Position numbers and translations under genes: made by a program. A DNA stretch of 64,000 bases from KBS-96 sp963722585 (GTDB lineage Bacteria > Acidobacteriota > Terriglobia > Bryobacterales > Bryobacteraceae). The stretch covers positions 124,001-188,000 of the forward strand of contig CAVRNU010000010.1 of the NCBI GenBank assembly GCA_963722585.1, written 5' to 3'. Numbering within the stretch: the first letter of the stretch is position 1; the number at the start of each line of letters is the position of its first letter. Below the pieces are notes generated by a model, which was given only the letters and a program-made list of their open reading frames with translations, was not told where the DNA came from and made no database searches. Shown one piece after another: positions 18,280-27,128 of the stretch.

Positions 18280-19653
18280 CTACGGCTTGCCGTGTCCGGT
18301 AAACGTGTTCTTCCCTAACTCAATGTGCAGCCTGATCGAGGAAATCCACACTGGCCCGCGGTCCTGATTGTAGGCAGGATTTGAAACATGCTGGAGGTCA
18401 AAACTCGAAAAGAATCCCGGGAACAATCGCGCGCTGTAATAGCTTTCCCATACATACTCCGGCCCATATTGCAGCCGTCCATCGCCAATTAGAAAATCGT
18501 GCCCACCGAGCGCGAGATACAGCGCATGAACTCCCGAAATCCCGCCGACGGTGAGTTCGGTTGCAACGTTATCGAAAGGTCTGTGCCACCGCGCGCCGGT
18601 GATGGAGACACCACCCGTAGCCAAGCGGTCCATGGCTGTGAACGCGAAGCTCTCCGTCTTTCCATCGTTCCATCCCAGCCGCGAAAAAATGCCGATATTT
18701 TTGGTTAGCTCTTGCTCGACGTTGATTCCGAATCCATATTTGAGAGTTCCATTGCGCCGAGTCGCGGTGACGTCAGGGACTCCACCGGTCAGCTTCGCCT
18801 GCTGGATCGCCTCGGCATAATTGCCCGCGTCGGCATGGTTCTCGTAATTCAGCAGGCGGAGCGTGCCCGGATGCTTTCTGATCGTGTAGCGGCGTTCTTC
18901 CTCGAATTCATCTCCACGATTCACTAAGAGCCTGCGGTCAAGCTGAGAACCGTTCGCAACTTTGGGCATCAGACCGCTCGCATAGCGGAACGACCAATTA
19001 CGTGTGTGGAACTCATGCACCCAGCCCCAGGTGTAGCCGCGAACATCGGCGGCGTAGTCCCAAGCTCCGTTGTACATGACGGCCCAGCCCATGAACTGCG
19101 TCCGCGGATCGTGCGAATACTGGTTGTTGTCGAAGAAGTCCGTCAGCGTGAAGCGCCCTACCGTGATTGTGTAGCGTTTCACCGGACGGGGACCGGCAAG
19201 CTGGTTTTCATCGCTTTCGGCCGGCTCCGTTTCATCGCCAAATCCAAAATCGTGAGTAATGTATAAGCGGGCAATGTACGGCTTCGGCGTAGCGGAGGCA
19301 ACGCGCGGCAGCTCGCCATTCGACGCGTTCGCAAGACCGTCAACACCGCTGAATCCTCGGCCGCCCGCGATTTCCGGATCGAAGTACAGTGCCGTATTCT
19401 TTTCTAGGCGAAGGCCGAAAAATAAAGTCGTGGTCAACGACACGTCGCGCTCCACATAATCCTGAAGACTGAACGGTCCTGAGTAGGGCGAATTAAAAGT
19501 GCCGTGGTACTGCCCTATCGATGTCGCTTGATAGAACAGATTCCAGTTCTCCGAATCGTCAGCTGCCTGCGATTGATCTTGCGCCGCGGCCGGCAGACCG
19601 AGCCATAGCAGTATGACGGCATAACATGCGGTGTAAAAGATAAGCGGCGCCAC
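18280..19653 (-). CDS. Outer-membrane porin, OprB/carbohydrate-porin-like
   Basis: A 457-residue exported protein with a signal peptide (LLWLGLPAAAQ) and a mature chain of alternating aromatic/polar strands. Segments such as NWNLFYQATSIGQYHGTFNS, PYIARLYITHDFGFGDE, YTITVGRFTLTDFFDNNQYS and YGPEYVWESYYSARLFPGF match carbohydrate-selective porins. It ends IRLHIELGKN near the C-terminus, as an outer-membrane strand would. The start is GTG 19653. A CsoR/RcnR-type dyad and a TATAAG hexamer overlap just upstream, so control by the divergent regulator is plausible. Family name does not prove a sugar substrate. Confidence 0.85.
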   Translation of the reverse strand: MAPLIFYTACYAVILLWLGLPAAAQDQSQAADDSENWNLFYQATSIGQYHGTFNSPYSGPFSLQDYVERDVSLTTTLFFGLRLEKNTALYFDPEIAGGRGFSGVDGLANASNGELPRVASATPKPYIARLYITHDFGFGDETEPAESDENQLAGPRPVKRYTITVGRFTLTDFFDNNQYSHDPRTQFMGWAVMYNGAWDYAADVRGYTWGWVHEFHTRNWSFRYASGLMPKVANGSQLDRRLLVNRGDEFEEERRYTIRKHPGTLRLLNYENHADAGNYAEAIQQAKLTGGVPDVTATRRNGTLKYGFGINVEQELTKNIGIFSRLGWNDGKTESFAFTAMDRLATGGVSITGARWHRPFDNVATELTVGGISGVHALYLALGGHDFLIGDGRLQYGPEYVWESYYSARLFPGFFSSFDLQHVSNPAYNQDRGPVWISSIRLHIELGKNTFTGHGKP

Positions 19654-19666
19654 ACTCGACCAGCTT

Positions 19667-19682
19667 ATACCCGCCGGGGTAT
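19667..19682. promoter_or_regulatory. CsoR/RcnR-type operator dyad
   Basis: ATACCCGCCGGGGTAT has perfect 6-bp arms (ATACCC/GGGTAT) around a GCCG centre. It closely resembles A/T-flanked G-tract operators of CsoR/RcnR-family repressors. It lies between the divergent porin (start 19653) and the family regulator itself (start 19712), 13 and 29 bases from them, and overlaps a TATAAG hexamer facing the porin. Confidence 0.65.
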
Positions 19683-19711
19683 CCTTGTACAGGATTTATC
19701 GAAGTTTTTCT

Positions 19712-19990
19712 ATGGCTCACACGCAAGAAGAGAAGAAGAAGCTGCTGAACCGCGTGCGGCGTATCGGCGGCCAAGTGGATGCAATCGAACGCGCTCTCGA
19801 TCAGGAGGCCGAATGCTCCGAAGTGTTACATAACATCTCCGCCTGTCGAGGAGCTATGGATGCTCTCATGGCGGAAGTGATTGAAGGGCACATTCGGTTT
19901 CATGTCCTCGATCCCAAGACCGGCCCGAACGATGAGCAAACCCGGGCCGCCGACGACCTGATCTACGCCTTGAGAGCCTACCTGAAATAG
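19712..19990 (+). CDS. CsoR/RcnR/FrmR (DUF156) family metal-responsive repressor
   Basis: A 92-residue all-helical regulator starting MAHTQEEKKKLLNRVRRIGG. Counting from Met1, it has His3, Cys35, His60 and His64, the same four positions that bind Ni/Co in RcnR. FrmR, the formaldehyde sensor, shares Cys35 but starts with Pro2, which is absent here. The GQVDAIERALDQEAEC and LMAEVIEGHI segments are family hallmarks. I infer a Ni/Co sensor, with a reactive-aldehyde sensor as the alternative. The ribosome site is weak. No metal exporter gene is adjacent. Confidence 0.88.
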   Translation: MAHTQEEKKKLLNRVRRIGGQVDAIERALDQEAECSEVLHNISACRGAMDALMAEVIEGHIRFHVLDPKTGPNDEQTRAADDLIYALRAYLK

Positions 19991-20013
19991 GCCCAACAGC
20001 AAACACTCGAGGA

Positions 20014-22668
20014 TCAGGCAAGAATGCGGAGCACCACAAGCGTCATGTCGTCATACTGGGGAGCGCCAGCGGCAAAATGCTCGGCTTCAGTCATAATTCG
20101 GCCGATGGTTTCCTCGGCGCCCAAACCGTAGCACGCCGTGGCGGAGCCGGCCAGTCTTTCTTCGCTCCATTCTTCGTCAGCACTGTTCATAGACTCGGAA
20201 ACGCCGTCGGTGAACAACACGGCCAGGTCGCCGGGTTCGAGTTCAAAAGAACCCTGTTGGTAGCAGACGTTTGGCAGCAGCCCGATTACAGGACCACCTG
20301 TTTCTAAGCGCGATATCCGATAACTCTCGGTCGCCTTGCGCACAATCATAGGCGGATTGTGACCGGCGTTCACATAAGAAAGCTGACGCGTTCGCGCCGA
20401 GTATTGCGCATAGAAAAAAGTAGCGTAGCGGTTCGAAGCGGACGCGTCATACACCAGCTTATTCACGCGCTCCATCAACTCCGCTAGACTCCGCGCTACA
20501 GGCACTAGGCCGCGGAGCGACGCTTCGAGACTGGCCATCATGAGAGCAGCGCCGATGCCCTTTCCGGAGATGTCTCCGATCGCGATCCCGAGGTTCGCGT
20601 CCGGCAGTTCAATGAAATCGTAATAATCCCCGCCCACTTCCCGCGCCGGGCGGCATCGTCCGTAATAATCGAGGCCCGGTACCGATGGGAGATGCTGCGG
20701 GAACAGGTGCTCTTGAACATCTCGCGCAATCTCGAGCTCACGATTCAGCCGCTCGCGGTTCGCGATCTCGCTCCCGATAGCGGTTGTCAAGCGAGACACT
20801 TCTAGCGCCAAGGCCGTTTGAGCGGCGACCGAACTCAGCATGTGCAGGTCGGTGCCGGAATACGGCGCTTGCGATAACTTCTGTCCCAGGCTCATGAATC
20901 CAATCAAATCGTCTTTCACCGAAAGCGGCAGCAAGAGCTCGGCCCGGAGTTCCTTCAGCTTTCGGAGCTCGTCCCTGCTCATTTCCGGACTGCGATAAAT
21001 CCAGGAATCGGGATCGTCAAAATACACGCGGGCCGCTTCTCTTTGTTTCAGAACCTGCACAGTCGCTGCATTGTCGGGAAACACGACATCGGTCAGACTC
21101 CCGCAGCCAACAGCATAGGCGGGCTGATAATACCCGCTGCCACGCAGCAACACGGCAACCTCCCGAGTGTGTAGCGAATCGGCAATACGTTGGGTGACGG
21201 TCTCAAGCAGCGGCTGTGTTTCTACAATCGTACGGACTCGTTCGGCAAGTTCGCTCAGAATCTGCTCGGCATTGTAAGCGTCGCGGAAAAACAGCCGGTC
21301 GATCCATCGCGCAATGCCAAGCGCGAGCCGGCGAACGAGAAAAATCAGAGTGATCCCCGCGGCCACGATCAGAATCATGTGCGTGCGCATCATAGCGTGC
21401 GATTCCGCCAGAGTTGCAATGGCGATGATGAGCCCGGCTATCAGCGCGGCTTGCACCACCCCGACGCCCCCACGCGCGAGCGTGTACTGGAGTCCCTGCC
21501 GGATGACGACGCGCAAATCCATGGCGCGCTGAACCACGATGACGTAAGCAAACGTCACGGGCAGCAAGCAGAACAAGACGTATGTGGCTATCATGAGCCA
21601 GTGCGGGAAGTACAGCTCTGTCTCCACCCCGCGCAGCCGGGCTATTGCGAGTGTGATGATGAGCGGTGCAAGCGAGAGAGTGGCTCCGGCATACAGTACA
21701 CGCAAGCGGCGCTTTGCATCAGCCGAAAGAGCGAGCCGGTATTTCACTCCGATAGAGACTAAAAATGCTACTAACGTGCAGCAAACGAGGGCCAACTCCA
21801 GAATCTGAGTTCGATCTATCCACCGGCTGATTGGAGTAACAGCTGCGAGATCGTCGAGCCCGCCCACAACGACCGCGACATAAGCCATCGTGAAAACCGC
21901 CCAGAGAGGAAGCAGAATCCACTCAAGCCAGTTCCACCATCTCCACCGGGTTCTACTGGGGAACGGCTCAGGAAAATAAACTCCCAACAGAAACAGCCAG
22001 GCAAGCCAGCTCTCATGCAGAAATTCGGAGTACGCCGTTCCAAGCACGCGCACCTTCGGCTCCCAGAGATACGCGAAGGGGTTGAAGAGTGCTGCCACCC
22101 CCAGCAGGAATGCAAGCAGCAGCCACGCGCGAACATCGCGGATGCGGACCGCAGCCACGCCGAATCCGAGCGTCAAACAGAGAGCCGGCATCAGCACATA
22201 GAACAGGACATCTACAGGCGACGCGGCATTTGAAAATGGAGTGAGCGGCACCGTCACGGTCTGGTCCGATTGGCCTTCTCCTTTGCGGCGTACCGTGACT
22301 TTCATCGTGTCTCCGGGATGCGCCGCTCGAAGAGTGTCCGCGAAAACGTCCCTCCCGGTCGCGGGATGGCCGTTAATTTCGAGCAAGGTATCGCCATTGC
22401 GCAAGCCCGCGGCAGAGGCACTCCGCTGCACGAACTGCAGAATGAAATTGGGTTGACCTTCGTCATCCAGAACAAACGGCCACGCCACCTGGGAGTGGTT
22501 ACCGAACCATTGGGGAAAGTGATATTCGATCGAGCGAAGCTGGTAGGCGGCTGCGATGACAAACAGAATCGCAAGGGCGACGTAACGGACTGTTGGCCGC
22601 CGCCGCACCGCCACTGTTACGGACATTGCCGGCAGTTGTGAACTACTCGTCTCTGCGATCAGGCTCAT
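20014..22668 (-). CDS. PDZ/7TM/GAF/SpoIIE serine phosphatase
   Basis: An 884-residue membrane regulator. A first helix (about 28-46) is followed by a PDZ domain (about 75-140, ASAAGLRNGDTLLEINGHP), a block of about seven more helices (150-460), a GAF domain (about 490-640) and a C-terminal SpoIIE/PP2C domain. Phosphatase motifs are EVGGDYYDF, IAIGDISGKGIGAALMMAS, YVNAGHNPP and LFTDGVSESM. It probably dephosphorylates an anti-sigma-factor antagonist in a partner-switching pathway. The PDZ ectodomain could bind peptide ends of misfolded envelope proteins. No anti-sigma gene lies beside it. Confidence 0.9.
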   Translation of the reverse strand: MSLIAETSSSQLPAMSVTVAVRRRPTVRYVALAILFVIAAAYQLRSIEYHFPQWFGNHSQVAWPFVLDDEGQPNFILQFVQRSASAAGLRNGDTLLEINGHPATGRDVFADTLRAAHPGDTMKVTVRRKGEGQSDQTVTVPLTPFSNAASPVDVLFYVLMPALCLTLGFGVAAVRIRDVRAWLLLAFLLGVAALFNPFAYLWEPKVRVLGTAYSEFLHESWLAWLFLLGVYFPEPFPSRTRWRWWNWLEWILLPLWAVFTMAYVAVVVGGLDDLAAVTPISRWIDRTQILELALVCCTLVAFLVSIGVKYRLALSADAKRRLRVLYAGATLSLAPLIITLAIARLRGVETELYFPHWLMIATYVLFCLLPVTFAYVIVVQRAMDLRVVIRQGLQYTLARGGVGVVQAALIAGLIIAIATLAESHAMMRTHMILIVAAGITLIFLVRRLALGIARWIDRLFFRDAYNAEQILSELAERVRTIVETQPLLETVTQRIADSLHTREVAVLLRGSGYYQPAYAVGCGSLTDVVFPDNAATVQVLKQREAARVYFDDPDSWIYRSPEMSRDELRKLKELRAELLLPLSVKDDLIGFMSLGQKLSQAPYSGTDLHMLSSVAAQTALALEVSRLTTAIGSEIANRERLNRELEIARDVQEHLFPQHLPSVPGLDYYGRCRPAREVGGDYYDFIELPDANLGIAIGDISGKGIGAALMMASLEASLRGLVPVARSLAELMERVNKLVYDASASNRYATFFYAQYSARTRQLSYVNAGHNPPMIVRKATESYRISRLETGGPVIGLLPNVCYQQGSFELEPGDLAVLFTDGVSESMNSADEEWSEERLAGSATACYGLGAEETIGRIMTEAEHFAAGAPQYDDMTLVVLRILA

Positions 22669-22734
22669 TGCGGGCGCTTAGGTCACAGCACGACCCGCCG
22701 CGCGTTGTCGCATTATATTCCACACGCCGGTGGA

Positions 22735-22774
22735 GCAGGCCTCCGGCCTGCCATGCCGCCATTCGTGGCGGCAT
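22735..22774. repeat. Two adjacent perfect hairpins between convergently placed ends
   Basis: GCAGGCC-TCC-GGCCTGC (22735-22751) is followed one base later by ATGCCGCC-ATTCGT-GGCGGCAT (22753-22774). Both stems are perfect and GC-rich. They lie in the 112-base gap between the ADOP permease end and the SpoIIE phosphatase start, both on the minus strand. No T-run follows, so a REP-like element or RNA-processing structure fits better than a classical terminator. Confidence 0.5.
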
Positions 22775-22780
22775 CTGCGT

Positions 22781-25519
22781 CTACTCGTGGCGGAGCGCAA
22801 CCATGGGATCGAGGCGCGAGGCTTTTCTTGCGGGCCACCAACCGGCCGTAAGGGCGATCGCTAGCAGCAGCATTGCCGCGCCGCAGAGAGTCAGCGGGTC
22901 GGATGGCTCTAGGCCATATAGCATGCTGCTGATGTAGCGAGTCAGAACGGAGGCCGCGGCGATTCCGACGCCGATGCCCACGGCCGCCATAATCGCCGTA
23001 TCGCGCAAGATCATCAGGAGCACTTGCCGTCTCTGCGCGCCTAGCGCCATGCGTATGCCAATCTCACTCGTCCGCCGCGCCACGGCATACGCCATGATGC
23101 CGTAAATGCCGATGGAGGCGAGAATCACAGCCAACAGTCCAAAGCCCGATGTTAAAGCGGCAAATAAGCGCTCGTGCGACACTGTTGCGTCGATCTGCTC
23201 GATCTGCGTGCGCACGTCGAACACCGGTAGATCCTTATCAATGGACCGCACAACGTCGCGAACGCTCTTCACAATGCTGGCCTCACTGGCTGCCGCTTTT
23301 AATTCAAATGTCATCTGGCCGACTTCTTGTGCCTGCAAGAAAGGCCGGTAGAGAGTCGGAGGCGCAGAGCCCCGGATTTGGTCGAAGCGGGCATCGCCAC
23401 AGACACCGACGATCCGATATGTACCGTTGTCGCTGATTACTTGTTGACCGACGGGATTTGCGCCGGGAAAGAAGGTCCGAACGAACTGCTTGTTCACCAC
23501 AATCGCGCGAGGTGAATTGGCGCGGTCGCGGGATCCGAGAGAACGGCCATAGAGAATCGGAATACCCATGGTTTCGAAGAAACCGTCGCCGACATCGTTA
23601 ATCCATGTACGGTCCGCAAGACCCGGCCTTGGCGCTCTGCCTACGGGCCTGGCTCCGGTTGTAGAACTGCCATTCCCCACGAGGACCGACGAAGACAGGG
23701 TGGCGGATTGAATGCCAGGGATCGCCTGGATTTGCTCCTCAAGTTGTAAAAACAGAGCCTTTCTCTTCTCGCCGGCGTAACGCGTGCGAGGCGGATCGAG
23801 CGTAAAGAGCAAGATACGCTCGGGCCGAAAGCCCAGGTCGGCGGACTTGAGATTCGACAACGTTCGGGTAAACAGACCAGCGCCGATCAGCAGCAACAGC
23901 GACAGAGATATCTGGAAAACAACCAGCGATTTGCCCGCTAGCAACTTCGGCAGACTCATAGTCGACCGCGTGCCATCTTTCAATGCCGCGTTGACCTCGA
24001 CTCGCGTCGATTGCCACGCCGGAGCGAGACTGAAGAGGATTCCAGTGAGAAGAGTGACTAAAAGGGAGATCAGCAACACTCGAAAATCGAATTCTGCCTG
24101 AAACGGACTGGTCTTCCACGAAGCTGCTAGAAGGCTGGGAATGCCATTGCGTATCCAATATCCGAACATCACTCCGGCCGCGCCGCCCAGAATCGCGAGT
24201 GCCAGTCCCTCGGTCAGCATCTGGTGCATAATTCGCCAACGCCCCGCTCCCAAGGCCAGCCGGACACTGATTTCGCGCTGCCGTGTCGTCGCCCGCGCCA
24301 GCAGCAGATTCGCAAGATTCGCGCAGGCAATCAGTAAAACGAGGCCGACGAGCGACATAAGCACGATCAGCGGTCTGCCAAATTCCCCGCGCAGGTAATC
24401 GAGTCCTCGAGAACCGGTTTCGAGCCGGAGCCGCGGCATGTCGCGATCCTTCTTATTGGGAAGCGATGCGCGCACATCCTGAGTCAACACCACATCGAGC
24501 GCGGCCTGCAACTGCGATTCGCTAATGCCCGGCCGCAATCGGGCCATAATCAGCAGCCACCAGTTCTCGGGATCATCAAGAAGCGAGCCATACTTGTTAT
24601 TGGTGTATCGCATCGGAATAATCGCCGGTTGAACGCTTAGCGGCAGGTAAATCTCCGGGTTGTCTCCCGGCAGCATTCCTGTGAAATCGGGTGGATTGAC
24701 GCCAATAATTGTGAATGGAACCTGATTCAGACTAATCTGCTTGCCAATTGCCGAAGCGTCGCGTCCAAACCGGCGAGACCAGAAGCTATCGCTAATGACG
24801 GCTACGTTTCCTCCGCCTCTTACATCGTCACTGGGCGTGATCGGCCGACCGGCGATTGTCGAAACGCCAATTCCTGCATAAAAATTACCGGAAACCAGCT
24901 CGCTCTCGACCAGGTCGGCGTGGCTGTCGATCACCGCGGTGATGAGCCCCGCTTGCTTGAAGGCAAACAGGTTCTGAAAGCCTTGCGTGTGGCGTTGCAT
25001 TTCCCGAAAGACCGCATAAGAGAACACGTTACTGGCGGTTTGGGTGGCGGTCTGATACCAATCTCCCCACGTGCCATTCATTACCTCTTTTGGCCCTGAA
25101 ACCCAGGAGAGAAGCCGCAACTGCTCGGGATTCTTCACCGGGATTGCCTTCCAAAGAGCGGCTTCCATCAAACTGAAAATGGCCGTGTTTGCGCCGATTC
25201 CGAGGGCCAGCGATAGAATCGCAACCACAGTAAATGCAGGCGACTGCCGCAGCATCCGGGCGGCATAGCGGAAATCGGCGCGCGCCTCATCCAGCAACCG
25301 CAGCCCCAGCGCCTCTCGGCATTCGTCCTTCCGCGCTTCAATAACACCGAATTCGGCCCGAGCCTTTTGCCGCGCTTCCTGAGGCGAAAGGCCATCACGA
25401 ACCAAATCTTCCGCATACTGCTCGATGTGGAAGCGCAGTTCCTCGTCCATGTCGCTCTCCATGCGCGAACGCTCAAAAGCGGCGCGAAGCCAGGAACGGA
25501 GACGAGCGGCAATCTTCAC
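22781..25519 (-). CDS. ADOP-type ABC permease (two FtsX units, acidobacterial orphan permease)
   Basis: About 912 residues from the GTG at 25519, which I prefer over ATG 25549 because AGGAG ends 5 bases before it. The N-terminal cytoplasmic region (DMDEELRFHIEQYAEDLVRDG, SPQEARQKARAEFG) and DFRYAARMLRQSPAFTVVAI are the hallmark of ADOP permeases. Two MacB_PCD ectodomains and two FtsX triple-helix units follow (LLARATTRQREISVRLALGA and VARRTSEIGIRMALGAQ). No ATPase gene is adjacent, consistent with the orphan habit of this family. The usual PadR neighbour is also absent. Function unknown; an exporter or mechanotransmission role is inferred from the fold. Confidence 0.93.
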   Translation of the reverse strand: MKIAARLRSWLRAAFERSRMESDMDEELRFHIEQYAEDLVRDGLSPQEARQKARAEFGVIEARKDECREALGLRLLDEARADFRYAARMLRQSPAFTVVAILSLALGIGANTAIFSLMEAALWKAIPVKNPEQLRLLSWVSGPKEVMNGTWGDWYQTATQTASNVFSYAVFREMQRHTQGFQNLFAFKQAGLITAVIDSHADLVESELVSGNFYAGIGVSTIAGRPITPSDDVRGGGNVAVISDSFWSRRFGRDASAIGKQISLNQVPFTIIGVNPPDFTGMLPGDNPEIYLPLSVQPAIIPMRYTNNKYGSLLDDPENWWLLIMARLRPGISESQLQAALDVVLTQDVRASLPNKKDRDMPRLRLETGSRGLDYLRGEFGRPLIVLMSLVGLVLLIACANLANLLLARATTRQREISVRLALGAGRWRIMHQMLTEGLALAILGGAAGVMFGYWIRNGIPSLLAASWKTSPFQAEFDFRVLLISLLVTLLTGILFSLAPAWQSTRVEVNAALKDGTRSTMSLPKLLAGKSLVVFQISLSLLLLIGAGLFTRTLSNLKSADLGFRPERILLFTLDPPRTRYAGEKRKALFLQLEEQIQAIPGIQSATLSSSVLVGNGSSTTGARPVGRAPRPGLADRTWINDVGDGFFETMGIPILYGRSLGSRDRANSPRAIVVNKQFVRTFFPGANPVGQQVISDNGTYRIVGVCGDARFDQIRGSAPPTLYRPFLQAQEVGQMTFELKAAASEASIVKSVRDVVRSIDKDLPVFDVRTQIEQIDATVSHERLFAALTSGFGLLAVILASIGIYGIMAYAVARRTSEIGIRMALGAQRRQVLLMILRDTAIMAAVGIGVGIAAASVLTRYISSMLYGLEPSDPLTLCGAAMLLLAIALTAGWWPARKASRLDPMVALRHE

Positions 25520-25524
25520 ATCTA

Positions 25525-25543
25525 CTCCTAGCGAAACTAGGAG
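25525..25543 (-). promoter_or_regulatory. Hairpin enclosing the ribosome-binding site of the ADOP permease
   Basis: CTCCTAGCGAAACTAGGAG forms a perfect 7-bp stem with a 5-base loop. In the mRNA the 3' arm is the AGGAG ribosome site used by GTG 25519, so the site would be buried in the folded leader. Confidence 0.5.
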
Positions 25544-25590
25544 AATCATATGCCATTCTACCCCGAAGAGTCAACGAAATCGGGGACAGT

Positions 25591-26193
25591 TTATTTCAGC
25601 CGGAACTGGACCGCCGAAGGCTTGGCCGCGGTCTTTGGGACGGTCGCAAACATAGTGCGCTCGACGCACGAGCCCGTATCGAGGACCAGCGCCGTCTGGA
25701 GCACGTCCGTCTCGAACTTTTCCACAATATTGGGCGACAGAACCGGTTTCAACGAATTGGTCAGCTGGCCCAGCACGAGCGACCCGAGCGCGAATGCGGT
25801 GCTCAGCCCAGTGGGGATATTGACGGATTTCGAAGTACCCAGGACGGCCACAACGCCTGTGGACGAGCCGAGCGCCACGCTGAGAATCGTGGTGAGGCTT
25901 CTGCTCTGATTCTGCAGAATGGACGCAAGCATGATTTGCCGGCCAATCGGCGTCACTGCCACATTTGAGTTGGCCAAGGCCTGGTAAATCTCGGAGCTCA
26001 CGACGCTTTGCTTTTGTTCGCTGACATTGCAGATGCTGAGATCGTAGGCCACGACTCCTTTCGGCATCTTGCCGTAATTTTCGACGAGCAACTGTTGGGG
26101 AATAGGAGTTCCCGTGACGCTAATTCTGTCCTGCGCCGTGGCGACGAGCGGGGCCGCGCAGACGATTCCAGCCCATATGCACAATTTCTTCAT
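25591..26193 (-). CDS. Exported protein of unknown function
   Basis: A 200-residue protein with a signal peptide (MKKLCIWAGIVCAAPLVATA). The mature part has PKGVVAYDLSICNVSEQK, a hydrophobic Gly/Ser/Thr-rich middle (LTTILSVALGSSTGVVAVLG and STAFALGSLVLGQLTNSL) and a polar C-terminus. The start is well supported by AAGGAAACAG just before the ATG. I do not recognise a family. It lies between the hsp20 gene and the ADOP permease on the same strand, with 71 bases to the permease start. Confidence 0.75.
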   Translation of the reverse strand: MKKLCIWAGIVCAAPLVATAQDRISVTGTPIPQQLLVENYGKMPKGVVAYDLSICNVSEQKQSVVSSEIYQALANSNVAVTPIGRQIMLASILQNQSRSLTTILSVALGSSTGVVAVLGTSKSVNIPTGLSTAFALGSLVLGQLTNSLKPVLSPNIVEKFETDVLQTALVLDTGSCVERTMFATVPKTAAKPSAVQFRLK

Positions 26194-26213
26194 CTGTTTC
26201 CTTTTCAGCCTGT

Positions 26214-26234
26214 CGGGACGCGCAATACGTCCCG
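26214..26234. other. Perfect hairpin in the leader of the unknown exported protein
   Basis: CGGGACG-CGCAATA-CGTCCCG (7-bp stem, 7-base loop) lies 20-40 bases upstream of the start at 26193. There is no T-run on either side. It could be a weak terminator for hsp20 or a leader structure. The rest of the 167-base gap to hsp20 shows nothing I recognise. Confidence 0.4.
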
Positions 26235-26360
26235 GCGCTGTTAAGGATGGGCTGTGGCTAGCGTGCCCCGCGCCCTGGGTTTCGCTAATTGATTGATATC
26301 GCGAAGGTTAGCTGGCGATAAAAGCCGTGATCGATTTTGCGCGGCCGTTTGCGCGCGCGA

Positions 26361-26984
26361 TTACCGGTTCGTAGAGCGGGTTCCTCCTTGAGAGGCTGAA
26401 GCGGCTTTTGAAGCGCTGGGTTGGTCGCTCGTAACTGGAATTTCACGACGCCGGCCGGCCTGCTCGGGGACAGGCACTGTGACTTGGAGCACACCATCGC
26501 GGAACTCGGCTTTGGCTTGCTCGGTGTTCGCTCCTTCTGGAAGGGCAATTTCGCGATAAAACTCGCCGTAACGGCGCTCCGACCGATGAAACCGGCCGGT
26601 CTGTTGTTCGTGCTCGTATTTTCGCTCACCGCGGATTGTCAAGGAATCACCCGTAATCTCAACCTTGACGTCCTCAGGCTTCATGCCCGGCAAATCGGCG
26701 CGAACTTCGAGTCGACCGTTCTGTTCGTTGACTTCAATTGCCGGATACCACATGTTTTGGCCCACGGATTGGCCGCCGAATTGCCCAAATGTACGGTCCA
26801 TTTCTTCGCTCATGCGGCGCATGAGAGCGAACGGACTATTCGAGAAAAACTCGGCTGGAGTAAAAGAGAGAAACGGATCCCAGCCGCGTGAGCGCGACAA
26901 GGGCGTCCGCCCCTGGTGTTGAAGCGCCTGCCGCTCGGATTCCGAGCCCTGATTAGACGATTTCTTAATGTCGACGTCTGCCAT
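26361..26984 (-). CDS. Hsp20/alpha-crystallin family small heat-shock protein
   Basis: A 207-residue chaperone with a central alpha-crystallin domain at about 75-175 (MWYPAIEVNEQNGRLEVRAD, LPGMKPEDVKVEI, DSLTIRGERKYE, GEFYREIALPEG, EFRDGVLQVTVP). The N-terminal arm (WDPFLSFTPAEFFSNSPF) fits the Hsp20 pattern. The C-terminal IPVTSDQPSAS tail is long and low in complexity. GGAGG precedes the ATG by about 8 bases. It is divergent from a MarR regulator, with an 11-bp direct repeat in between. It holds unfolded clients for refolding by DnaK/ClpB. Confidence 0.94.
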   Translation of the reverse strand: MADVDIKKSSNQGSESERQALQHQGRTPLSRSRGWDPFLSFTPAEFFSNSPFALMRRMSEEMDRTFGQFGGQSVGQNMWYPAIEVNEQNGRLEVRADLPGMKPEDVKVEITGDSLTIRGERKYEHEQQTGRFHRSERRYGEFYREIALPEGANTEQAKAEFRDGVLQVTVPVPEQAGRRREIPVTSDQPSASKAASASQGGTRSTNR

Positions 26985-27045
26985 AGACGATCCTCCACTG
27001 GTCTGGACGCCTTGTCCGGAGAAGCGCTACATGCAATTTGCTCTG

Positions 27046-27067
27046 AAATTACGACGAAATTATGACG
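27046..27067. promoter_or_regulatory. Tandem 11-bp direct repeat between hsp20 and marR
   Basis: AAATTACGACG and AAATTATGACG abut exactly, with one mismatch. They lie in the divergent promoter region, 62 bases from the hsp20 start and 62 bases from the MarR start. Helical spacing of 11 bp would place two protein subunits on one DNA face. Confidence 0.35.
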
Positions 27068-27128
27068 TGAGAACGACACTGTAGCGTGGCAGGGATATTG
27101 CAATAAAAAAGCCTAGAATCGACTTGGA

